A stretch of 64,000 bases of DNA. Origin: Apostichopus japonicus. Lineage: Eukaryota; Echinodermata; Holothuroidea; Aspidochirotida; Stichopodidae. Both the position numbers and the translations under genes were made by a program. The stretch is taken from assembly GCF_037975245.1 (NCBI RefSeq), contig NC_092580.1, forward strand, positions 10,641,001-10,705,000, read 5' to 3'. Below, piece after piece: positions 35,719 to 46,800 of the stretch (its first letter is position 1; each line of letters opens with the position of its first letter). The notes under the pieces were generated by a model, which was given only the letters and a program-made list of their open reading frames with translations, was not told the DNA's origin and did no database searches.

Positions 35719-37058
35719 CAGTGGCGTAGCTAGGATTTTTTGAGTGGGGGCCATGGGGGGCTGTTCTTTCTTGTGGGGGGGGGCGGAGTTTACTATCTAA
35801 GCGGAGCGCCACCTTGGTTGGCGCGGAGCGTACAGAGAAAATTTGAGATTTCAGCACCCCCCAGATCGCAGGAGATGGCACCTGTGAGGCAAAATAGCAA
35901 CCAAAAAGTTGTGCAACTTTGGTGACAGAAATGCAAAAAAGTTTTTTTCTCTTTCATGCTGACTGGCCTTGCCAACTCAGCCAGACTTTTTACTTGAGGG
36001 AAGTTGGCATCATTTGTCGTTTCAAGCTGTCAAGGCCTTTCTCCCAACTCAAACCCCTGTGGGCTACCGGTAGATTTGCAGGATATGCCCACATGTGGAC
36101 TTAAATAGCATTAGAGGAAGGGGGTGGAAGACTAACACGCATCGATGTTTCGGTAATGGTCCACATTGGTGGCTCGGTGCTTATTAGGCCATTTATTGGG
36201 TTTCTTGAGGCAGCTGTCATCAGAATCTGGCTTTTTGTGCCAATCGATGACCGATAACATGTATTGGTGTGTAAATTTCTTCTTCATATATCTAGCAACA
36301 CTCTAAAAACAAATGAGTGGATTTCATTCCATTGGAGTGATCACTCGGCGCACTTCAAATTAAGAGTGAAATTTAACTCTATTGGAGTTAACCCTCACTC
36401 CTAATATGAGTGAATATAACTCTATTAGGAGTTAAGATTTACTCCAATGGAGTGGAAATTCACTCTTATACCGGAATGTGCTCAGTGATCACTCCCATGG
36501 AGTGAAATTCACCTATGTTTTTATCAGTACAGTACAGTGCATATCATCATAGACGTACGTACGTACGTACTACTACGTACGTTCGTATATCAGACGCACT
36601 CGATACCCACGATACGATATGGTCCTGGAGAAACTATTTCCACTCATCATTTTTTAAGGCGATACAGTAGTGAGTATTGAACAGGCACAGCCGCATGTTT
36701 GCAGGAAATTCAGAATTCCCAATATTTTATATCTCTACCAGTAGTGAAAATCATGTTTTTCGACAGTTTCGTGGACATAAAAAGTTGTTTTGTGGAATAT
36801 TCAATGACATATCAGGGGCTGATGCAGGATTTGTGACAGGGGGGGGGGGGTCTGACTGGTCCAGCCGCGCCTGAACGTAAGACTATCTAAGCGGAGCGCC
36901 ATCATCGGTTGGCGCGGAGCGTCCAAGAAAATTTTTGGCTTTACAAACCCCCAGATGGCCGAAAACGGCACTTCCCGAGTATTCTAAGCAGCATGTACCT
37001 AGCCTGAAAATATGGATCTCATGTCTGCAATTTCAGGCCCCCCGTAGCTACGCCACTG
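35719..37058. mobile_element. Nested hAT-like element, CAGTGGCGTAGC termini
   Basis: Starts CAGTGGCGTAGCTAGG and ends CCGTAGCTACGCCACTG. Flanks are TACACGCA and ATCACGCA, an 8-bp target duplication with two changes. It carries two copies of the CTATCTAAGCGGAGCGCCA block (about 35793 and 36883), the second behind another internal CAGGGGCTGATGCAGG start at about 36818. It is therefore itself composite. Confidence 0.75.
36311..36515. repeat. ACTCC/GGAGT-rich inverted repeat cluster
   Basis: Words such as AACTCTATTGGAGTTAA, ACTCCTAATATGAGTGAA and ACTCCAATGGAGTGGAA alternate in both orientations, so the whole block can fold on itself. It starts with ACTCTAAAAACA and ends near CCTATGTTTTTA. It may be a small separate transposon, but ends are not certain. 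Confidence 0.55.
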
Positions 37059-37171
37059 ATCACGCATGGGGCCCTTTCCCTCGAACGCGGTAAAAAAAAA
37101 AAAAAAAAAAATCAGGATTTTCAAAAAGGGGGGGCCCGGGCCCCCCTGCCCCCCCCCTGGATCCGCCCCTG

Positions 37172-38454
37172 TACAGTGACAGAAAGTGGCAAATCACCAA
37201 TGTCATTTCCCCAGATGCTTCGAGAAACTAATGAAACACATGTAACTTCCCTGTTGGTTTAATTCGTTTTATAGGGTACCTTTCGTATTCCTATAAACTG
37301 GTTTGTCACGCTATGCACGTCTGTGGATAGTTCATGATGATTTACTTTGGTTGTGCTAATATTTGGGCAACATATATATACCCTTTCATCAATGCACTTC
37401 AACGTTCAAAGGTAGCATACGTCTATATCAAAAAATACCCCCAAAACAAGTTTTTTATTGACTTACACACTAAATCATAAAAGTAATGTGGTCTCTAATT
37501 CTGGATAGACGTTCTCACTAGCCAAATGCGTCCAATCACTGTATAGCTGACACGTCCGTTGGCCATTCACGGCATCTATATTCCGTATCATGGCTATGCA
37601 GAAGTTTTTGCTATGAGAGCCTGAAGTTTCGTCACTTGTAAACAAACCTCTTACTCAGTAGTAAAAGAATTTCGTACGCTGCTCATGGGCGGCTAAAGTG
37701 GTCTCAATTGTCCCAATTTTTGCTCAAGTCTACTTCCGTTTATGCTCTTCAACATCCAAGCCCCACAAAAACAGATCCTGATTGATTACATATCAACAAG
37801 ATGTTCTCCTGCTGCTTTATTTTGGTACTTTTACTGAGATAGGAGAGCAATCGGGCGGATTGATTTATAGACTATAATAGGAGTATGCCACCCAAAGATC
37901 ATCTTTTGCTCTGTACGGTTAATTATTTCTTTTCAAAATACTAACCAATAACCAGCAAGCACATGCTTGCGTGGTATGTACGATAGTTGTTATTGTTGTC
38001 TTTCCCAAATATATATTTACATTCCATTTTATATGTCGTCCACAACGACCGCATACGCGTCCTCTGTGCACACTACATATCATTCCAAATGCATGCAGAG
38101 AATGTATCGGGCAGACACCATAGGCGTCAGGGTGGGAATTTTACGGTACGCCGGTACGCTAGCGTACTGGAATGAAAATATGGCTTACCAAAATAAGAAA
38201 ATCATATGGGCCTAGTACTACACACCCTTGTAATGAGCGGACCAAAAATTCTGACCGTAAGTGACTGCATCGGACTGTAGTAGGCTTATCTGCAATCTGC
38301 TTCTAAGTTACGGAGGATTAATTTGTCGCGCAGCTAGCAAAAAGCACCAACGAACAGGCCACACACAGCTGGCTGCTAGCTCAGCGATCGTGCCTGGACT
38401 GTCACATACCTACGACTAACTGTGTATGCATCGCAAATTATTCCAACTTCACAC
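37172..38454. other. Intergenic DNA including one copy of a diverged duplication
   Basis: The part at about 37575-37900 is similar to 41600-41965. The shared words include CGTCACTTGTAAACAAA, TTACTCAGTAGTAAA and GATGTTCTCCTGCTGC. The rest shows nothing recognisable. No open frame is shared between the two copies. Confidence 0.5.
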
Positions 38455-38493
38455 ATGAACTACGCAATTGCCGACGGCAATTGCGTAGTTCAT
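38455..38493. repeat. Perfect 19-bp hairpin with 1-nt loop
   Basis: ATGAACTACGCAATTGCCG (38455-38473), one A, then its exact reverse complement (38475-38493). The surrounding sequence shows no further symmetry. Confidence 0.95.
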
Positions 38494-39229
38494 ACTGTAC
38501 ATGTGCTCAGAATTTTCCCAGGTACCCTGCCAAACAACTGTGCGCTCATCCCCTGTCTAACACCTGTTTGATAACATTTTTGGCACGTTTCCAAGAAACG
38601 TTTCATGGAGTATTCCCCATGATACACGAGGCACAGTTCATACACGCAGCACAAGATATCAAGCTATGGCCATCTTTATGAAAGTAAACCTTGTAATAAA
38701 ATATGTTTTAGGCCACACGGCATGATTAACTAATGCTTAAAATTATTTCTATGTTGTAGAAAACGTCAAGTTCGCAAAATACAATTAGTTGTGTTTTTGT
38801 AGTTACGTGAGATCCGTAACAGACGAGGTGGTTAGGCTATTTGCTATACACTTAACTATGGTAGGACATTATTTTTTTCCGTATTTTTGGAAATTCTAGA
38901 AAATACTTTCCTTTCCCCCCGCTTAACACCAGATGTGGTCTTACGGTTTATTCATAAATGGGTGTACTAGAGCCTTATTTACATGACATTAGTTGCATGT
39001 AGCACGATATGCCAGTTTTGCGTGAATTTTTCGAAAGTGTTTTGCTGGATCTTTCGTAAAATTTGAAAGGACCGAACTTACTTTTCGTACACAATTGGTA
39101 ATTTCTCTACTGATTTTCAGAGTTTTTTTACGATCTCCAGTCGATTCATTTCCTTTGATCATGTATTTGAATAACTAATACCAAGTCGAGTATTCGACCC
39201 GGTATTGTCTGGTGGGAGAGTTCAACGTG
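38494..39229. other. Intergenic DNA, nothing recognised
   Basis: No coding signal, RNA gene or transposon end seen. Confidence 0.5.
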
Positions 39230-39720
39230 TATGGCAAGCCATGTGGGACAAACACTGCATAATATATCCGCGTATTAATTGAAATTTATACGCGTATTAA
39301 TTGGAATATATACGCGTATATATTATTAGCCAATCATATGGCTTAAATATACCCGCGTGGTAATTCGAATATATACACGTATTAATTCGAATATATACAC
39401 GTATTAATTCGAATATATACACGTATTAATTCGAATATATACACGTATTAATTCGATTATATAAACGTTTTAAATAAAATACATATGGGGATTAAATCCA
39501 ATATATGCACGGATTAATTAGAATATACACGAAAAAACATTTCCGCTCTTGCTGTGTAAATATACCAACGATAGATGTTTTGTCGGGCTCGCGAGATCGC
39601 TTCAAAAAGCGAAACTTTACACATGCAGACTACAACACATGTATATTCGAATTAATACGCGTATATATTCGAATTAATACGCGGATATATTATGCAGTTT
39701 GACCCACATGGCTTGCCATA
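39230..39720. mobile_element. MITE with long inverted ends and 21-bp internal repeats
   Basis: Starts TATGGCAAGCCATGTGGG and ends CCCACATGGCTTGCCATA. The symmetry continues inward with AATATATCCGCGTATTAATT. AACGTG flanks both ends (39224-39229 and 39721-39726), a 6-bp target duplication. The interior repeats the unit ATACACGTATTAATTCGAAT. Each terminus is itself nearly palindromic (ATGGC AA GCCAT). Confidence 0.88.
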
Positions 39721-39954
39721 AACGTGATGGACAGGGATTGTAATTATTTCGATCGAACATGCATTGACTGGATTATCTGCGCCACCGCTGTCGGCTCGAT
39801 ATAAAGTACACTTGTGCCGCGAATCAGGAAGTTTTCACAAAAGGATAACAGCGTTCAGGTCATTGTGCTGTGCTTACCGATTCATCAATTGTGCTTACCA
39901 ACTGAGAAATCTTGGCTCATGTTGGTAAGCACATTTCATCAAAAATTGAAAAAA

Positions 39955-40735
39955 TGCTTACCAATTTTTATTCGTGAAAATTCGGGCAATATGCTGAGAA
40001 TTTTTCGGGCACCTACTGGAATTAGAATAATTTGCCGTGTGTTTTTCAAATTTTTTGGGGTGAAAATTCGGCAATATGCTGAGAATTTTTCGGGCATCTA
40101 CTGAAAGAAGAATAATTGCAATGTGTTTTTCAATTTTTTGGTGAAAATTCGGGCAATATGCTGAGAATTTTTCGGGCACCTACCAGTAGTGGAGCGTCCA
40201 TACAGTCAGAGGGGCGGACTGCTGGCACCCTTTTCAGCTTTTTACCACTTTCTACTTATTCGCGATTATTGACTTTTTTATTGCGCTCTGAACATTTGTC
40301 ACATTTTATCTTTACTCAAAAAATTGCTATACACTCCGCGCCAACCTGTGGTGGCGCTCCGCTTAGATAGTGTCGAAATCGCCCCTACAGACCATTCTCT
40401 CGCCCCTGACCAATACCCCTAGCTCCGCCACTGGCACCTACTGAAAGAAGAATAATTTGCAATGTGTTTTTCTATAGTTTAAACGTATATTATTATCAAT
40501 ATTGTTCTAAGGACTTCCCCAATAATTATAACCAATATGGAAGGGTAATAACACGGAAAATGATTTTATGTTATTGGCATGTGATGTAATAACTGATGAA
40601 TGCCTATATGATATACACAGTAACATGTAGAACGCGCGCGGAGCGCGCAAAAAAATTTGGTTATATTTTTCGGGCAAGTCGTTACAGCCCCCCCCCCCCA
40701 ACTCAAATGAGGCTCCTACGCCTATGGCAGACACG
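39955..40735. mobile_element. GGCGTAGGAGCC-family element with 100-bp tandem units
   Basis: Two to three units start GAAAATTCGGGCAATATGCTG and include TTTTTCGGGCACCTACTG. A further part of the unit follows after an inserted transposon (40184-40433). The right part contains AAATTTGGTTATATTTTTCGGG, a poly-C run and the end GGCTCCTACGCCTATGGC. The whole is the reverse-orientation relative of 22178-22577. The left terminus is not resolved. Confidence 0.6.
40184..40433. mobile_element. 250-bp hAT-like MITE, exact 8-bp target duplication
   Basis: Starts CAGTAGTGGAGCGTCC, ends TAGCTCCGCCACTG. GCACCTAC flanks both sides (40176-40183 and 40434-40441). Near the right end it carries the shared GGTGGCGCTCCGCTTAGATAG block in reverse orientation. 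It is inserted within a tandem unit of the surrounding element. Confidence 0.92.
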
Positions 40736-41599
40736 ATATAGTACCGGTAATACCATTCAACATGATTATTTTATATCTAACCATTCCTAAGTACGGGTTA
40801 ACTGAATGGATCTTATTATATCATTTCTACATCGGTTTAACAGATTCAAAGTTCGCCTTCTCACGTAGTCCGGTGGAATATCTTTCCTATGAACAACTAT
40901 CTAAAAAAAATTAGTGTATGAAAATTTCTTTGGAAAGTTTATCCACAGGACATTTGTCGTTTCAAATTAATCTGTTAGTAACTTTTCGAACATTTACATT
41001 CGAACATTCGAACATTTGTATTGACTGGTTAGGGAAGTATAGTTTGATTGTGATGACACGTTCTGGGTAAAGCGGTTAGGTTTGCAGCAATGCAGAGTCA
41101 AATTAATTAATATTCACTCATAAAATTGAAAAAAAGATATTCACAGCTGTTGACATTTTCGCATGCAGTTACCGCACAGTGATCCGTCACATGAACTATT
41201 GACATTTTGCTCACTCAACCGCGCTCTGTGATCTCTGGGGCAAATCAAAATAATTATAAAACTAAAATATAAATTTTGGGGCTCCTAAACTATAGACGTC
41301 TTATTCCTAAGGCATTACTTTAATCGGGAATCGTGGTAATTTAACAAGGGGAAACTTGAAGGTTAAAAGTGCAAAGAGTTAAATACCTTGGAGGAGTTTT
41401 ATACGGACTTAAAGAGGCATAATATCACCTCATGACAATAGACATACTTCCGGTATCGTCCTAGAGTTTTCTCATACAGCAGAAGATATAATGTTTCCGT
41501 ACAGAATAGAAATGCACTACAAATTCAAATATTGGTATTGATTAAACTGTCATCTTTGAAAAATTTACCGGAAACTCAAAAATTGTGCAAACATGGCAC

Positions 41600-41965
41600 C
41601 ATCAATTTTCCGAATCATGACCGTGTAGATTTTGTGCTATGGGAGCCTTATGTACAGTAGCCTACTTGTTTTCGTCACTTGTAAACAAAGTTACAAACCT
41701 CTTTACTCAGTAGTAAACAATTTTCAAGTCGTACGCTGCTCCCGGAGGCGTAAAGTGGCCAAATTGTCTCAATTTACCCATTTGTTTTGCATCACATGTA
41801 CTTCCATTCATGTTCTCCAGCATCCAATCCACAAAAACAAACCATCCTCGTTTATAACATTTCAAAAATAAAAGGATGTTCTCCTGCTGCCGCGGCTTTT
41901 TGGCACTTCTCCTGAGACACGAGAATACTGTGGCGGGTTGATAAAGACTCTATCTAATAGGCGTA
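41600..41965. repeat. Diverged duplicate of 37575-37900
   Basis: Same orientation and collinear, with several small indels. Shared words include GTCGTACGCTGCTC/TTCGTACGCTGCTC, CCACAAAAACA and GATGTTCTCCTGCTGC. The copies are about 4 kb apart. Confidence 0.75.
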
Positions 41966-42416
41966 TGCCAACTCGATGACTACATGCTGCAAAAACTAAA
42001 AAGTAGCCTACTATAGTACCGTAGTAGTATACTGTTTGTCTTCACTTCACATTGGAAAGGCGAACAAAGGGTCGACTAAAGTGTAATTAAAGTTCAAAAT
42101 ATATGTACAAGATTGACATAAGATTAGATAATTGAATCATGGGAGCTGAATCTTTATCTTCTATTCTCGAGTCACTGTAAATTTTTGTCGAATAGGTTAT
42201 GTTAGTATTATCTAGTTTTGCGAAATGTTATTTAGTAACTAGTACTAATTTAGTATGTAGCATAGGCAGTGCTAGTTAGAATTTAACAACGATAGGCCTA
42301 GGTGGTGTTTTTCAACAAATAAGCAATGCCAAAGGTACGATACTCAGCACACATGTCATGCAGGCTTAAGTTGGGTTACTGTATATAATACTAGGCTACA
42401 GACATTAGGAGGACAT

Positions 42417-42600
42417 TTAATTCATTTGGAACTCTACCCCTTTAATTCATTCAAGCGAATCATTCACGGGACGCACCTATTCACTGAGTGTTATTCTATG
42501 GCTCATTTTATTCATTTAGAACTCTACCCCTTTAATTCATTCAAGCAAATCATTCATGCGACGCACCTATTCACTGACTGTTATTCTATTGTTTTGGGAG
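42417..42600. repeat. 90-bp tandem duplication
   Basis: ACTCTACCCCTTTAATTCAT occurs at 42431 and 42521, and the following sequence to TGTTATTCTAT is repeated with few changes. Confidence 0.9.
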
Positions 42601-43884
42601 GCAGCTATTGACAGAAACCAAGCCGATGCGAGCACACACGTGCTGCCGATTCGAAATAAGCTTTCCCATTCATATGGTACGGATTCTAAAGTCAGGCCCC
42701 AAATTACCCTTCGAGAATTTCCCTTTTACAAAACAGCCAAATTAAAAAAAGAAAGAGAATCTGATTATGTTGTTTGTAATTTCACAAACAAAGTTTAGCT
42801 TGAATAATGACCCATAGTGATAATTATAATGATGAGTTTTGAAAAGGAATGGCCAAAAATGAACCAATCGGATGGGGTAGCCACAGCAACATAAAACATT
42901 GAATTTTGTTTTTGGCACTTCTCCTTGTATTGAACATCACCATAATATTTATAAAGATGTAATGATGGGTCATTCGTCAAAAGAAAGGCAAAAAATGAGC
43001 CACCCGGATATTGCTAGTTACCACAGCAGCATGACACATTGAACTTCTTGTTTAGTTTCGGTATGTCTCTGTGTATTACTAGACTCCCTATATGGACGCA
43101 TAACCAACCTCTTTTAAGGGTGATGCTTCAAAGATGCAGGGTATTCTACAGTTACTCTATTAGTTTGATAGAAGCAATTCCTGGACTTCTTCAGTGTCAA
43201 TTCCAGTATAAAGGTCCATATTGCGTTTATTAGCATTTAGCAAAGTTTATTAGCAATTTTTAGCATTCCATTGTTTTTACATTCATTTACATATCAGCAA
43301 CTTGCGTTTGATGAAAGAGAGATTACTGTGATAGAATTTTTAATCAGCGAATTTTTACCAATAACGGTAAGAAAAATAAGCTCTTAAGGGACATATACAA
43401 ATATTAATTACGTGAGTTGAAGCTTTTGTTAACATGAACAAGATAGCTACAGTAGCCTACCGCAGCTGAGTTTGGTCATCCAGACGGAACATTCGGTCAT
43501 CTCTGTCGATGGTTCAACCGTTAAAAATTCCCCTTGTTTAATATACCCACATTATATTCTTTTAACTACAAAAAAATGACAAATAATAAAAATTATATCA
43601 TATTGAGACCTTTTTCAATGATATGGTATTGTGCAATAATTGGGCAATAATTTGATGAAGTCCCATAGTGGTCATCTTAATTATGGACTTTGAAGGTAAC
43701 TCTGCTACACTGTTTGGTGTGCATCTCAAAGATCCAGATATCTGACGAGATAATTGTTTTAAGCTTCTTTGAAATGTACTCGGAAGTCATTTGTTTGCTA
43801 ATTTTGTTTTGTTGTTGCTTTTACATCATCATTCAGGAACTGCAGTAATCGTAGAATATATTTACGGTTCTTATTTTCCTGTAG

Positions 43885-46800
43885 ACTTAACCTGAAATGA
43901 GTGTGAGGCTGCGCTGCAGCAGATTACTGCATGTCCAACTGGAGGAATCATGGCAGAAGTCTGAGATTATATTTGCAAGGAAGATTCACACTGCAAGGTA
44001 TTCATCAAAGTCAAACAAAGTTCAGCGAGAATCTCTTATCCATGTTGACCAGCCCAACACCAATTCACCTGAGAATAAAGAAGAGTTGTTAAAGATCTTA
44101 AAGTCAAACATTTGTTCTCATAAAGGTTTGTAACATCTGTTTCCAAATTTTCAACCATAGCATGAACCTTCCCTTTACTTTTCTTTTGGTGTTGTTGACA
44201 ATGTTACTGTACAAAACATTTAGGTTACACAAATTTGTACAGAATAAAGTATTTAAACCAATTATAAATAGAAAAGCAAATATTAACATTGTTACAAGAA
44301 CGGCACAGGGCCAGCTAGAAAACGTACACTTTTCTCTTGACTGACAACTCGCAATGATAACATTACACAATAAATACAGAATATAGCAACACATCTATTA
44401 AAAGAGAGTCAGAAAATTCAGAGTCAGAAAACAAATCATTCAGTTAAAAATCATTTGAATTACAATACGTATGTTGTGACTGACATAGAGTGATCCAGTA
44501 GAATACAAAAGTAAAATGAATATAAGTGGCAAACAGCTTCTTTGTTGTACCTTATTATATGTACTATCAGAACATGTACTGTATGGAAATGGTCTTGCAT
44601 TTGCAAAACTCTGAAACTCCATTTCATGCCTCACCCGTCACTTCCTCCCACACCCCATTTCTTCCTCACGTCTCCACAGATGTTGGGTGCTAACCATCTG
44701 TACGTGTGTAGCTTCTGTAATCTCTATTGAATGCAATTGTAGTACAGTATATTGTGAGTTTGCAAGAATTTTCTTTGAGAAACAGTTTTTTATTTAGTGA
44801 CAAAGAAAGATGTGACTCACCCTGTGTTTTTGCTTTCCTATGTTGAATAACACTGTATTTGATTTAAAGGTAAAATACAAACTATATAGACATGCCTATG
44901 AGACTGCTAGTGTTCAGCTTGTACTTGTAGTACACTGTAGACTGCATCAGAAGTAAATGAGAGGGTATATCAAAGTATTATTTTAGTGAATCCAAAGGTT
45001 TAGAAAGCCAGCAGAAACTCATTTGAAGCACTATCAATGAGATGATCGGGTACAAATACTAGCTTAGATAGCAAGCCTTCTCATTTCGATAGTGTTCAGA
45101 GAATTATTAGGCAGGCATTCCTGGTTGGAGACTGCCATTTAATGTCCCAATCGATATATGTATTGATATACCTTCTTAATTGTTTAACTTAAATGTTTTG
45201 ATTTCTAAATTGATATCTGCAGATGGTTTACTCGTGATTGCAAAGCCACCCGGGGTGTCAGTTAACACAGGAAGAACGGACGCTGTCTCAGTCCCTGAAG
45301 TCGTACCTAAACTGGTGGAGGTTTGCAATCTACCTTTTCTGGAGATAGTCAAAGCGCCAGAGAAGTTAGTATAATGTTCTTTGTCTCCTCTTAGTCGATG
45401 CCAAAAGTTGTTATGTAAAAGATATGTTTGTCATAGTTCTTTAAGTATGCCCTGTGATTTTATGCAGAGACCATGAGCGAAGCTGTAGGCGTTAATGTAT
45501 GTAGTTAAACTTGTTTGGCACTAACAATTAAATTGAAGTTACTATTAGTGATGGTATTATGTATAGTACCATTTGGAATAGTCTTTCTCATAGCACACCC
45601 CTCCCAATTCAGTCGAAATTAAATAGTAAACGAATAGTAAATAATGTGTTCAAAATATAAAATGAAAGGAGATTTAAACCCTGGGGTTTTGCAGTGACTT
45701 CATAGTAGAGATTACTATTCTTAAACCCTCTGTGAAATAACTAGTCAAAACTACCTTTCCCCGAAATTCTAGGAATTTTCTAACTATTTTTTCAAACCTA
45801 CTGTGTTGGCGGTCACTATGTAACAAAGAGAGCTTCAAAAATGACGTCAGCGAGCTACATCTTAAGTTTAACAATTCCCATCTCTACATATGAATGGTAC
45901 ACTCGCTCTCGGAGATTGTTCTGAAGTTGGTGCAACGTGCCAAGCATTCTGTTGTGTAAACAGGAGAGGGGCAGAAGGAGCAGGGAAGGGAAAACGATAT
46001 TATGTTATTCCTGACAAAAAAAGATTTCCAGAGAAAAGAGAATGTACAAAAGCACCAGGCTTGCCCCTCCGTCACAGAACTGTCGGCAGTTCTGGCATCA
46101 TATAGTAACTGCCGGTGTCGGCCACAGATTCGATCTGTTTAGCAAGCTTTAGGTCTCGTTGTCTCAGTTCCTCCACTGTGTATACATTCTCGATTTGATA
46201 GCAGTCAAGTCCAAATGCATCCATGTTCTCTTTTTTTCAAAGTGTTTCGAAAGAAAATTTGACTACATATTGCCTTAGTTATTATGAACGGCGCATAGGA
46301 AATGTATGTGTTGAAATGTGGCCTCGCTTACTTCACGAAACAAGAGGGAACTCACCACTCGGAATTAAAAAAAACATGGCGAATGACGTTGGTGACAATT
46401 TGGTCAAATTTTTTGGTTGAAAGAAATGTTTTCAAGCATTCGTGTTGCTTGTGTGTTGAAAAGAGCTTACTGCAAAAACGGTATTCCCCAAGCAGAAAAG
46501 TCTAGGGTATATTTCTCCTTTAAACAAATGTCTTTGACCAATCAACTGTGAGGTTCTTAAAGAGGCGGTAACATAAGATGTAAATTACTGACATTTATTA
46601 AGGAATTTTACCGACCTTTTCATATTCACACAACCTCTAAATTTGAGTTCATGACTAAACCATTTGGCCAGATTTGCCAGATTGAGCCGAAGATCTTGCT
46701 GGAATTGCTGCCGGATTTATCGGATTCAGAAAATTACCACAATCCCACATTTTTTTGCTTCTGAGACATTTATTCATCTGTTATGACTCATAGGACCATA

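Larger units (their letters stand above)
35285..37171. mobile_element. Outer element with CAGTGGCGGATCCAGG end, carrying a nested insertion
   Basis: Left end CAGTGGCGGATCCAGG at 35285, right end CCTGGATCCGCCCCTG ending 37171. TACAG lies just outside each end. The next element (35719-37058) is inserted within it. The outer element's own sequence includes a block with CGTCCTGGGGGAGGGGTCTAAGGGG near the left end, as in 31924-32959. The terminal repeats match imperfectly. Confidence 0.65.
40736..43884. other. Intergenic DNA upstream of the RPUSD3-like gene
   Basis: Contains the second copy of a diverged duplication (41600-41965), a 90-bp tandem duplication (42417-42600) and a pair of similar 100-bp stretches at about 42835-42935 and 42965-43060. 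A 5' untranslated exon for the gene at 43885 is expected somewhere here, because that exon is preceded by a splice acceptor. I could not place it. Confidence 0.45.
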
